The notes below the pieces were generated by a model that worked only from the letters and a program-made list of their open reading frames with translations, made no database searches and was not told the DNA's origin. From Pseudovirgaria hyperparasitica (taxonomy: Eukaryota > Ascomycota > Dothideomycetes > Acrospermales > Acrospermaceae), in contig NW_022985550.1 of assembly GCF_010093815.1 (NCBI RefSeq), forward strand, positions 2,428,248-2,458,394: a DNA stretch of 30,147 nt. The letters are read 5' to 3'. This document shows, piece by piece, positions 1-9,700 of the stretch (positions are counted from its first letter, which is position 1; every line of letters starts with the position of its first letter). Made by a program: the position numbers and the translations under genes.

Positions 1-1151
1 ACTTAGCCTAATATACTTATCGGCGATTAAGGACCTTAGTCGATATAAAGTAACGTAGATTTACGTAATCTAATAATAATTTAATCTAATATACGGAGCC
101 TTCTAAACAATATTACTATTACTTAAAACTCTTAACGATTATAAGTAGTTCCTAGTCGTGCGTGTTATAACGCGTCTCTATATCCGCCATTTTACGGGAA
201 AAGAAGGCAACCGGGTACTATTATACCTTATCTTTTGTATCTTTATACGGTTAACTAATAATTCTAGTAATTACGAATTCTAACGCGTTAGTTTTAACCT
301 AAATATACTTCTTAGGATCGAAATACCTAAGAATTAGCGTAGTTATAAAGCAATTCTTTAATAATCGGAACGCATCTCGCGCTTCCGGCGTTAACTATAT
401 CTCGACCGACTTAGCTTTACGCTATACTCGCCCACCTATAGGGATTTTACCGCTATTCTCTATGAGTTTATTAAGCGACGCCGTAATTCGTAAGAAGCCT
501 ATAATGAATTTATAATAATAGTTTACGAAACCTATAAATATTCTAATTTAATATATAGTAGTAGGTTCTAGCCATTCTATGATAGTCTTTATACGCTCCG
601 GCTCTATTTTTAGGCCGCTATATATTATAATAAAGCCAAGAAACCTAACTTCTTATTAGTGAAACTCGCATTTAGATAATTTTACGTAGAGTTTATACTA
701 CCTTAGACGATTTAGTACCGATTTCACGTGTTCTTTATAATTCTATATACTATTAGAGTAAATTAGTATATTATCGAGATAAACTACGTAAATCACGTTA
801 AGTAATCCTACGAGTATAGTATTAATGTATCCTTAAAACGCTCCTAGCGTATTTATTAGCCCGAATGGCATAATAGTATACTTAAAATAACTATATCTAG
901 TCCGAAATGCGGTTTTCCACTTATCTCCGCGACGAATTTAAAGCCGGTAATATATATCTTATAAATCTAGCTTTATAAAGTACTTTACCTTCATTAATTA
1001 GTCTAAAGATTTACTAACTAGCGGTAATAGATGACGATTCTTCTTAGTCACCGTATTTAGTGCCTGATAGTCGATGTATAGACGTAAACTTCCGTCTTTC
1101 TTCTTTATAAAGAGAATAGGTACGCTGGCTAATGACGTACTACGACGTATC
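1..1151 (-). pseudogene. gypsy-A pol remnant, RT and RNase H part (downstream of gypsy-B insertion)
   Basis: Reading the minus strand from 1151 downwards gives a typical Ty3/gypsy reverse transcriptase. It begins at 1151 with a fingers segment ([15 protein letters not shown]), then DYQALN and a KTAFRTRY box. The catalytic box at 781..770 reads YLDN instead of YLDD. RNase H follows, with VAFFSRKMADIETRYNTHD and a stop where Gln is expected before ELL near 140..200. The frame is cut by many TAG/TAA codons at positions where this family has Gln or Trp, which fits RIP decay. The window ends inside RNase H, so integrase and the 3' LTR lie to the left. This piece is the direct continuation of the segment ending at 8908; gypsy-B separates them. 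It cannot encode active enzyme. Confidence 0.9.
1147..1151. repeat. Target-site duplication of gypsy-B, left copy (gtatc)
   Basis: The pentamer gtatc directly precedes the 5' LTR and is repeated directly after the 3' LTR at 8903..8907. Removing the element and one copy restores an uninterrupted gypsy-A pol frame, so this is a genuine integrase duplication. Confidence 0.93.
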
Positions 1152-1353
1152 TATTATAGACTTCGGCTTTACCTTGTCTCTAGCATTATATAACGGAGCT
1201 AGGACGGATAGAGACTAGTATAGGGGTATCACGTGACCTCGCTTAAGACTATACTTAAAGCTATAACTATACGGCTTATCCCTATTCTCTCTAAGTTAAA
1301 TTATAATATATCTTAATTACTATTATAGTAATACCTTAATTATATCCATTATA
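1152..1353 (+). repeat. gypsy-B 5' LTR (202 bp)
   Basis: It matches 8701..8902 over the full 202 bp without gaps. I count 14 differences, all transitions. It begins tattatag and ends attata, consistent with TG...CA ends changed to TA...TA by RIP. A TATA-like segment (tataacta, 1262..1269) lies about 30 bp before a site (1293..1303) that is complementary to the sequence just after the LTR. Confidence 0.95.
1293..1303 (+). promoter_or_regulatory. Candidate gypsy-B transcript 5' end / self-primer sequence
   Basis: The 11-mer aagttaaatta is the exact reverse complement of 1355..1365, one base after the LTR. In Tf1/sushi elements the first bases of the mRNA fold back onto the primer-binding site and prime reverse transcription. 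If that applies here, transcription starts near 1293, about 30 bp after the TATA-like tataacta. This is inference from complementarity and spacing. Confidence 0.5.
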
Positions 1354-1354
1354 T

Positions 1355-1365
1355 TAATTTAACTT
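1355..1365 (+). other. Candidate self-complementary primer-binding site of gypsy-B
   Basis: taatttaactt sits one base after the 5' LTR, where a primer-binding site belongs. It pairs perfectly over 11 bases with 1293..1303 inside the LTR. I saw no obvious tRNA 3'-end complement here, although RIP could have erased one. Confidence 0.5.
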
Positions 1366-1380
1366 TAATTATCTCTTTCT

Positions 1381-2679
1381 ATACGTGGCCTTATAGTATA
1401 AGATAGTCTTAACCCGTAAGACTCTAATCTAATACGGTAACTCTCTAACTCCTTCCTTAGCTTTCGGGACGAGATACGGTCTATCCATAAGTCTATTACG
1501 GCCGCCTAAGCGGTAAGCGAGTCTCGGATATCTAATATTAAACATAGCGTCTATACGGCTCTATAACGTATTAACGCCCGCCTCCTTACGGTCGAGTTAT
1601 ATAGCTATACTCCCGCTACCTTAACTTATAGCGACTCGTCCCTACCCTAGCCTAACTCCTCCCTAGTAGCGCCCTAACATCTATACGGGCCTAAACTAGC
1701 CTTTCCTACACGCGCTCCCGTCTTACTACTTTCTACGCCGTATATTATACTCGACCGGGCTCCTAAGAGGAAGCCCCTCCCCCTTAGCGACCCGTATAAT
1801 AGGTCTAAGGCCCTCTTCTATATATGGTCCGTCATGATACGGCATAAGATTACCCGGGACGCCGACTTTATCGGCACCTATAGAGACTAAATAGCCCTTA
1901 TTTAGGCTAACCTAGCGCCTAAGGTATAGAGGGGGGTTAGCGCCGTATATTCTACTAGGGGGCTAAACAGCGACTAGGACCCGCACGCGTTCTTAGACTA
2001 CCTTAAATTCTAGTTCGGAGACACACATGCTAAAGAGCGGGCCCTCTAGCGGTTAAATATAATTACGTAAAAGGTAAAGGAGCCGTTCATAGAGTACTTC
2101 GTGCGGTTCTATACCGCTCTCTAGAAGGCTAGGGGAATATACTAGGCCGACGACTAGAAGCTCATACGGCTCCGGGACGGCCTTAACTAGAAGACCTAGG
2201 TGGTAGCCCTAAACCGGGGCCTCCTAGACTAGTATAAGGCCGCCGTAGACCGCTTTTAGGATATCGGCATAGATATAGAGTTATTCCGGCTCCGTACTAG
2301 GTAAAGCGCCGCACCTTAAAATAGGCCTAGTAAGGATAAGGACGGTAATACGATGATATCGGCGGTCGCTATTAAGACCGTTAAGATAAAGGGTAAGGAG
2401 CGAGCCGCGTCCCTAATAGCGAAGGGTAGAGACGGGGTTAAGAAGAAAGAGACTCCTTCGTGGATCCTAAAGGACTTATTCTAGAAGCGCCGTACGGCGG
2501 GCGTGTATACCCGGTACGGCTAGGCTAGCTACTAATACTAGGGCTATCTAAACGCTATTAATATACGAGCGCTTAAGGTTACGGCCCTAGCTTAGAATAA
2601 TACTAATTCCGACTCCGAGGCGGGGGAAGTATAGCCCCCTACTAAAGCCCGGGTTAGGGGATGTTACTATATTTAGTAA
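1381..2679 (+). pseudogene. gypsy-B gag
   Basis: This is the structural nucleocapsid precursor, followed in one frame with RIP-type stops. The likely start is ATA at 1381, a presumed RIP product of ATG, 28 bp after the LTR. The middle (about 1990..2290) reads like a gypsy capsid, with PHAFLDYLKF, a stop, then FGD, followed by an arginine- and leucine-rich stretch (LIRLRDGLN). Near 2490..2545 a CCHC zinc knuckle is visible, but its cysteines mostly read Tyr and its His reads Tyr, the change expected from TGY to TAY and from CAY to TAY. The C-terminus is Ser/Asp/Glu-rich and overlaps the pol start by about 20 bp in another frame. The true stop cannot be fixed because every stop could be a mutated Gln codon. 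Confidence 0.78.
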
Positions 2680-5600
2680 GGAATAAAGCTATAGGCGACC
2701 CGGATAACGGCTCCGACCTAGAGGATAGCGCGCCCGCTCGGGTTATAGATAGACCCCCACCCGTTATATTACTATTTCTCTAGAATAGAAAGTATATAGA
2801 CGCCTTAGTAGATATAGGGTACGAGTATTTCGCGGTAGTTAGCCCGGCCCTTATAGCGGACGTAGCTAAGTCGTGTATCTCGGTCCTACGTCGTTAAGTG
2901 GCTCTCGCCGCTAATAGAGTATTAGGACCGGAGATCACGGAAGTCGTTACTATCTAGTATAATATCGCGGGGTAGCGATAACGCCTTACTATCTATATAG
3001 TACCTAGGCTAGACCGGGATCTTATCCTCGGGAGCCTATAGCTCTACTAGGCTAGCGCCGTTATCGATATACGCGTAGATAAAATTACGCTTTACTACGC
3101 CTACGGCCTTATAGCCCGGGATATTAATACCTATAGGCGCCTAATAAGCATCCGGGTCCTTACCGAGAAGGGCTATATTCCTAGAGGTCTAGAGACGGCT
3201 TACCGCCGTAGGCGAGTAGTCGCTACTAGTATCCGCGACGTTACCCGCCTCCTATAACTTATACTCCCCTAGTTACCTCCGGTACCCAACCGGGACGCGA
3301 CCGAGCTTATAGAGGATAGGCGCCCGCTCCCGTTAACGCTATACGCCTACCGCGATCTCTTTAATAAGGAAAAGACGTCGGCGCTACCTCCCTATAGAGG
3401 GAACACCGACTACTATATCTATATTAAGTCTATACCGGCGGGAACCCCTATAAACCTCCCCTAGGGACCACTCTACGCTATATCTTAGAAATAACTCGTA
3501 GAGCTCCGTCGCTAGCTTACGGATCTTATAGATAAGAGATAGATACGGGCTAGCTCCTTAGCGGCTAGGGCGCTAGTACTCCTTATCCCTAAGCCGGGAG
3601 GGAAGTAGCGGCTATATATCGACTATAGGGCCCTTAATAGTATTACTAAATAGGACCGATACCCGCTACTACTTATACGCGAGACCCTATATACCATTAG
3701 TAATATATTATGGTTTAGTAAGGTGGACATCTAGGCGGCATTTTATAAACTACGGGTCGCCGCCGGGGACGAATATAAGACGGCCTTCTATACCCGGTTC
3801 GGCCTCTTTAAATAGATAGTTCTCCCTTTCGGTCTCTCTAGCGCCTCTATCTCCTTCTAGCGCTATATTAATAGGGTACTAAGTAGGGTCCTCGGGGTTA
3901 CCTATATAGCGTATCTTAATAATATCCTTATATATACCCCGGGCACGTTAGAAGACTACTAGGCCGCCGTAAAAACTATCCTATCTCTTCTTATAAAGGC
4001 GGACCTTTACTATAACCTTACTAAATGCCGTTTCGCTACTAAGGAGGTCCGGTACCTAGGTTATATTATTACCGCTAGGGAGTCGATCCGCCCTAACCCG
4101 GAGAAGATTACCGCTATCTAGGACTAGGAGCCCCCGACTACGGTCCGGGGCGTCTAGCGGTTTATTAGGTTTATAAACTTCTACCGTAACTTCCTCCCTA
4201 ACTTCTCTACTATAGCGGCCCCGCTCTACGCCCTTACTAAGGCCGGGATAGCCTTCTACTAGGGCCCGGCTAAGAACCGCGCGTTTAATACGCTAAAGAA
4301 CGCTTTTATTACTAGGCTAATCCTCTAGTCCTAGAACGAGATACACGATATAATAGTTAAGGCGGATTACTCTAGATACGCGACGGGTGGATACCTATCC
4401 TAAAAGGTTCGGGGTATTTAGTACCCGGTAGCCTACTATTCCGCGGCCCTTACGGCCGCTTAGCGGAACTATACGATCTATAATAAGGAGCTCCTTATAG
4501 TAGTTTAGTACCTCTAGGCGTGGGAACCTAAGCTCCGAAGCGTCTACCGCCCCTTTACGGTCTATATAGACTATAAAAACCTCGAGTACTTTACTAAGTC
4601 TTACCTTCTTATCCCACGGTAGTAATAATAGTCTAACTAGCTTATACTATTTAACTATAACCTCGTATACCGGCCGGGATCCTAGACGGCCCGTCTAGAT
4701 ACCCTAAGCCGCCGTAACTAGGACTTATCTAAAAAGTCCCTTCTAAGGGGACGGCTTATAACTCTACGGGCCATTAGAATGGCACTAGTAAGTACCCGCT
4801 CCGGGGAGTCCTATCTCCCCTAGGGACGAAGTATCTTTACCGACCCCCACCTCTAGGAGCTCTAGAACTAGGCTATTTAGTTAGTCCCGGTATACCGGGC
4901 CTACCACGGGGCCGTAGTAGACGGGGCACGCCTCTTCCTACTAGAGGCGCTTACTACTAAATAGATTATAGACTACGCCATATCGGTATACGGAATACTA
5001 ATATAGTAGAGGGTTATTTAGGTGCCCGAGTGGGAACCCCTTACTATAACTATTATCTAGAAGTTCTATACCTCCCCCCTCGCGGGCCATCCCGGTAAGA
5101 ATAAGACTTATATAGCCATTTAGTAGGAGTACTACTAGAAGTAGATATAGGCTAATATCCGGTAGTTCATACGAAACTATAACTACTATAGAGTCTACGT
5201 AAACCGACGTAAGGCCCCTAGCCTCCTCTAGCCTCTTCCGACGCTAGACCAGTTCTAGTCCTAAATTTCTATGGATTTTATAACTAACCTCCCCTAATCG
5301 GACCCGTCCCGGCCCTAATATCTTCTTATTATCACGGACCGGCTCTTAAAGTTTATTTAGCTAGAGGCGATAACCTCTATAGTAGCTAAGGACTACGCTA
5401 CGCGGTTCCGCGACACGTGGTAGCGTTTCTAGAGGTTCCCCTAGTTAATAATTATAGACCGGGGCTCGGACTAGCTTAGGTAGTTCTAGATAACCCTCTA
5501 CTCTATAATAGGTATACGCTAGAACCTCTCTACGGTCTACCACCCGTAGACGGATAGCGGTACTAAGCGTGCGAACTAGGAGGTGTAGGCCGTACTACGC

Positions 5601-6362
5601 GTTATAGTAACTTTTAAGTAAACTAACTAGCCGGAATATCTCCTAGTATGTTAGCTCGCCCTTAATAACCGTACCTCGTTAGTAACTAGTATAGTACTAA
5701 ACTTACTCCTAAACGGATACTACGTTAAACTATTACCATAGTAGCTACTCTTTAACGCCTCTACGACCTTAGCGAAAGGTTAGACTATGAATTTCCTTAA
5801 ATATCTTTAGGACGGTACTACCTTAGCTTAAGCGGCTATTACCTAGGCCGAGTAGCGCTCCTAAGACTCGGTAAACCGGTTATAACGCCCGGCTAAGCGT
5901 TTTAAGATCAACAATATAGTATAGTTCTCTCTCCGGAACGTAAAGACTAACTACCCGAGCCGGAAGCTTGACTAGCTATAGGTAAAATACCGGGTTATAG
6001 CCTAACCCACCCCCTTAATAGTAACCCTTAACCTCCCCGGAGACCTTTATAAAACGGTCTATATAAGTCTTATTAAGCGCGCCGTAGAGGACCCCCTACC
6101 TAGCTAAGAGTGGCTCGATACCCGCCCGGGCCCGGCGCTCGAGCTTAACGAAGTAGACGAGGACATTACGAAGTATAAGGTTAAGAATATTCTATATATA
6201 AAAAATACACGGGGGCGGAATAAGTGATAGGTACTTATAAAGTAGAAAGGTTAGTTATAACTAATATAGATTCTACTTAAGGACGTAGAAGATACTAAGG
6301 CGCTAGACTAGTTCGAGTCTAGATATAGCGACGCTCGATTATATAACGGCCTACGACTCTAA
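2661..6362 (+). pseudogene. gypsy-B pol (PR-RT-RNase H-IN-chromodomain)
   Basis: This is the polyprotein for reverse transcription and integration, in the -1 frame relative to gag. It opens with ATG at 2661. The protease segment reads ALVDIGYEYFA near 2800. RT runs from LIPKPGGK (about 3583) through DYRALNS to the catalytic box at 3912..3923, which reads YLNN. RNase H follows (VKADYSRYATGGYLS near 4360, later YNKELLIVV). Integrase has a GHPGKNKTYIA zinc region near 5090, SMDFITNLP near 5270, the second Asp at 5457 and, exactly 36 codons on at 5565, Lys in place of the D,D(35)E glutamate. A degraded chromodomain (YKVKNILYI near 6170, WKG-like box near 6240) closes it. Dozens of TAG/TAA codons and lost catalytic residues make it inactive. 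Confidence 0.9.
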
Positions 6363-6962
6363 CATATCCCTAAGTAGTAATATTACTCTACTATTATAGG
6401 CCTATAGCGGCCCTAATAACCTAATATAAGAGTAGAGATTTTAGGAAAGAAAGAAATAAACGCCGAACGCTAGTACCTAGTATAACCTAATAATAAACTA
6501 ATACCCGCCTTAAGACATGAAAAGGTTATTTACCTAGCTCTACCCTAGGTTTACACGGCGCTAGGGCCGGTGCCGTCCTTATCCGTAAATCCTAACATAA
6601 GGTTAGTTACCTAGTCCTCCCCTAGGCCGTCTTCTAATAACGGCGGCGGCTATTAATCTAGGCGGGTAGCGAGGGCGAGTTATACTCGTCTATAGGAGGG
6701 TTATAGCGGGGGCGGGCCGGCGACTAATAGCGGTACGACGCTTAACGATCCTCATAGAAATAATACTAACGGCTACCTAAGTAACGGTAACGGTCGTACG
6801 ACCGGTCCTAATAGTTATACGACCGGTTATAATAGCGGGGAGACTAATTACGGCGGGTGGAGGACTGGCTACGACGCTTATAGGACTAGAAGCGGTCACG
6901 GTAGCGAGGAGGGGTCTAGAGCTAATAATAAGGTAGCGAGGACTCACGAGGAGGGACGGTGA
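6363..6962 (+). pseudogene. Gly/Asn/Thr-rich frame after gypsy-B pol, unknown
   Basis: The pol frame continues downstream of its probable end with only TAA/TAG interruptions, then becomes completely open for 88 codons (6696..6959) before a TGA at 6960. The open part is low in complexity, rich in Gly, Asn, Thr, Ser and Arg (for example NGNGRTTGPNSYTTGYNSGE), and has no hydrophobic segment, so it looks disordered. It could be a C-terminal extension of pol or the N-terminal half of the accessory protein in the next frame (6991..8307), joined by a frameshift. A TGA stop is notable because RIP tends to turn TGA into TAA, so this stop may be original. I do not recognise a family. Confidence 0.5.
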
Positions 6963-6990
6963 TAGGGAGCTAGGGGGGCCTAATAGGGCG

Positions 6991-8307
6991 ATGGCGAGAG
7001 CTCCGAGTCGGCGACTCCCTATAGCCTATAGGCTAGGGTCGGCGCGAGCGGCTACTACCTAATAAGGGCTCCTTATCCTCTATAACTATCTAAGTAATAA
7101 GGCGGTAAGATAGTAGCTCCGCTAGGCGGGCTAACCCGGACACGACTTACTATATAGTACTCTACGTCACGCGTTAGAATAGATATTTAGACTTATAAAG
7201 CTTATATATCTATAAGATACCGATACTAGTACGTAGCTTATCTATCTAGGCCTCGTTATAGAACACGTACTAATTTATCTAGTAAATTACGCTACTAATC
7301 TAGCTATGGTTACTACTACCGTGATACGGCGGCTTAAATAACGTTATAGCGCCACGATAAGATATTACGGGAGCCTAACTAATAATACTAGCGTTACGTC
7401 GCGCGACGTAGGTAATCTCTAAGTTAGACTTATAGTCCTTATATAGGCGGTAGAACTTAGAGTTTATACACGGCTACTTACCGGATAAAGGCTTTATCGG
7501 GTCTAGGCCGCGACTACCATGATCCGTTATATGGCTAAAGTTATTATTAACCGACTCGTGTATAAACTTTTTAAGACAACTCTACGCCTTATATAAGGCC
7601 GGGTACGTAGCGAGCTCCTTAGTATTCTATAAGTAGGTCCCCTTTAATATATAGTACTTTATATAGTTAGTACCGCGGCTAGGCTTATAGCTACGCTCTA
7701 AGATTAGTAGGCGCCGCCACGGCGTAGAGACGGCACATACCTAAGTACCCTAGTTTTCTCTAGGGCCTTTATATATATACGATATACGAAGTACACGGAC
7801 TCGGTACGCTCGTCTTCTAACGAGTCACCCTCTATAATATATAGCTCTATACGGTAAATAGACTTAGCCTATTAGGGTACGGTAGAAGGAATAGTCTATC
7901 TAGTTAGTATAAGGAACGGCGTAGGGATAGGACCTACTTACGGTGCGATCGGCTAGTTTCTAGCGCCTAGGCGCGCGACGATCGTTAGGGTCTTAACCTC
8001 TAGTACCTATAGCTACTACTAAGACGGCGCCGGCTTCTATAATAGGACTATTTAGGCCTAGAGCACTTATAATAATAGTATAGAAGCTGCGAGGTAGTAT
8101 ACGAGTTTACTAATATTATAGTAGCTACTACGCGGTATCGAGATAGTAGGCGTGAGAGTAGTTAAGGAAGAAGAAAGTTACTAGGCGTGGGACCTATATA
8201 CTCGCGTTAGGGAAAATCGTGTAGACCGGGGTAGAGCCGGTCCTAAAATAGATGATAATAATAATAAACGCAGGTCGTGCGTAAGCTACCCTACTACTAC
8301 TATATGA
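6991..8307 (+). pseudogene. Accessory reading frame between pol and 3' LTR of gypsy-B, unknown
   Basis: A frame of about 438 codons can be followed from ATG 6991 to TGA 8305..8307, interrupted only by TAG/TAA as in the gag and pol remnants. The first part is rich in Ala, Arg and Leu. The middle (about 7140..7620) looks helical, with alternating charged and aliphatic residues (for example VTTTVIRRLK at 7309 and MIRYMAKVIINRLVYKLFK near 7519). The C-terminal third includes an acidic/basic stretch (RGIEIVGVRVVKEEESY near 8140) and ends in an Asn/Arg-rich tail lying in the first 90-bp tandem repeat. A few moderately hydrophobic stretches occur, but none is a clear membrane anchor, so an env-like role is not supported. 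Extra genes at this position are known in some Ty3/gypsy lineages; I do not recognise this one. Confidence 0.55.
8235..8294 (+). repeat. Tandem repeat A, copy 1
   Basis: This roughly 60-bp unit (agccggtcctaaaata ... ctaccctac) recurs at 8325..8386. The period is 90 bp, a multiple of three, so both copies are read in the same frame relative to the accessory frame ending at 8307. Confidence 0.75.
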
Positions 8308-8324
8308 CCCCTAGCCCGGAGAGT

Positions 8325-8386
8325 AGCCGGTTCTAAAATAAATAATAATAAAATAGGACGCGCGGTTCGTGCGTAGGCTACCCTAC
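8325..8386 (+). repeat. Tandem repeat A, copy 2
   Basis: This is the second copy of the unit at 8235..8294, diverged mostly by transitions and a short indel inside its aat-rich part. Confidence 0.75.
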
Positions 8387-8407
8387 CTTTATATAACCCG
8401 ACGCGGT

Positions 8408-8478
8408 ACGCTATAATATAAGAAGCCTACCTCCGCCATATAACCGCCACGATATAACTATAGAATTCTACTACCTTA
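8408..8478 (+). repeat. Tandem repeat B, copy 1
   Basis: This 71-bp unit (acgctataatataag ... ctacctta) recurs at 8496..8566 with a period of 88 bp. It lies in the 3' untranslated tail of gypsy-B, downstream of the accessory frame. Confidence 0.72.
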
Positions 8479-8495
8479 TAATTATATAACCTACG

Positions 8496-8566
8496 ACGCT
8501 ATAATATAAGGAACTAACCTCCGCCACGTAACCGCTAGGATGCTACCATAAAAAGCTACCACCTTA
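8496..8566 (+). repeat. Tandem repeat B, copy 2
   Basis: This is the second copy of the unit at 8408..8478; both share the ctataatataag and cctccgcca cores. From 8567 to the polypurine tract I see no further structure. Confidence 0.72.
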
Positions 8567-8687
8567 CTAGAAGGAATATATAGCCCTACGGTTATTATAT
8601 AGTACGATATAAAGACCGTAAACCTAAGACCTAACCGAGCCGGTTATTATTATATAAAATACTAAGCCGGTCCCTAGGACGATCCTA

Positions 8688-8698
8688 GAGAATAAGGG
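8688..8698 (+). other. gypsy-B polypurine tract
   Basis: A purine run (gagaataaggg) ends two bases before the 3' LTR, the expected position of the plus-strand primer. Confidence 0.6.
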
Positions 8699-8700
8699 TA

Positions 8701-8902
8701 TATTATAGACTTCGGCTTTACCTTATCTCTAGTATTATATAACGGAGCCGGGATAGATAGAGACTAGTATAGAGGTATTACGTAACCTCGCTTAAGACTA
8801 TACTTAAAGCTATAACTATACGGCTTATCCCTATTCTCTCTAAGTTAAATTATAATATATCTTAATTACCATTGTAGCAACACCTTAGTTATATCCATTA
8901 TA
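8701..8902 (+). repeat. gypsy-B 3' LTR (202 bp)
   Basis: This is the ungapped partner of 1152..1353 with only transition differences. It is followed directly by gtatc, the second half of the target duplication. Confidence 0.95.
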
Positions 8903-8907
8903 GTATC
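8903..8907. repeat. Target-site duplication of gypsy-B, right copy (gtatc)
   Basis: It is identical to 1147..1151. The minus-strand gypsy-A pol frame resumes immediately after it. Confidence 0.93.
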
Positions 8908-9700
8908 TAGCCTCTTTCGAGATATTCTTTAATATATTTATAAAGAACTTCGAGTTCTAGTCTCGAAAGTAGGTAAAGTAGGCTATAAGGGACGTCTACT
9001 CTCTCTTTAAGCTCGATCTTTAGCTTATACGGCCCGTGATTAGGGAGAAGTAACGCATCTTCTACCGAAAACACATCCGTATACTACGAATATATATCGG
9101 GTAGCGTGTCTTCGCCCTGATTATTACTATTATCCTTATCTTTATTAATGATTAATAAGGATATAAGATAGATTAGTAACGATTAGGTCCGTATAGCGAG
9201 GTTCTATGCCTCCTTACTAATAGTTACGACTTACTAGTATAATTTACCATAGTATTATCGGAACGTTAATATCTCCTTCTAAAAATTAAGAATAGGGTTT
9301 AGGCGTCTAAGCTAAGGTATCCCTAGAATCATATTCTATTAGCTAATATTAGCCATGATGAATTTATTAGATATCTACTATTTTATTATCTTCGAGTCAT
9401 GAACTTCGTAATTCGTTATAGCTTTACCTAAAGTTCTAACTTTATATCTATTAACTACGATAGTTCGGCTAACTTTACTAAGATCGTACGATAATCTATA
9501 CTCCTTTATAAGAATCGACGAAATATAGTTATCTTCTATACTAGTGTCTACGAGGGCCTATATAGTTTTATTACTATTTACTATGGGTAACGATACTTTT
9601 AGTAATATTAGGTCTTTACTCGCCGGAAGGCGCTACGGCTCCTCCTAAGTATATATAATTTAGCTAAGAACATAGTTAGGTCTCGTGTACTAGCCTATTC
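8908..9700 (-). pseudogene. gypsy-A pol remnant, protease and RT entry (upstream of gypsy-B insertion)
   Basis: On the minus strand this holds the start of pol. An aspartic-protease motif is read at 9551..9530 (VDTSIEDNYISS, where the family has a DSG/DTG followed by A/T and N), so the active Asp survives but the Gly does not. Further down come VFSVEDALLLPNHGPYKLKIEL (about 9080..9015) and a PLYRPIYPLS-like YSLLYLLSRLELEVLYKYI with the arm that leads into RT. It breaks off exactly at the gtatc duplication and continues at 1151. The pol frame is -1 relative to the gag frame. Stops are TAG/TAA only. It is a dead fragment. Confidence 0.87.

Larger units (their letters stand above)
1152..8902 (+). 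mobile_element. gypsy-B: full-length Ty3/gypsy chromovirus with accessory 3' frames, RIP-inactivated
   Basis: This is a complete 7,751-bp LTR retrotransposon: LTR, gag, pol (PR-RT-RNase H-IN-chromodomain), an extra coding-like region, a polypurine tract and LTR. The pol order RT then RNase H then integrase places it in Ty3/gypsy, and a degraded chromodomain after integrase places it among chromoviruses. It is inserted into gypsy-A pol with a gtatc duplication. RIP is close to saturation: whole 60-base lines in 2000..5000 contain no CpA or TpG, while CpG is common. It is unusually long for a fungal chromovirus because about 1.9 kb of coding-like sequence sits between pol and the 3' LTR. Confidence 0.93.

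Noticed and set aside
7680-8230. Antisense gene in the gypsy-B tail, by analogy with gypsy-C
   Set aside because: The minus strand is partly open, but the plus-strand frame is continuous with the upstream accessory frame and contains more protein-like segments, so I prefer the sense reading.
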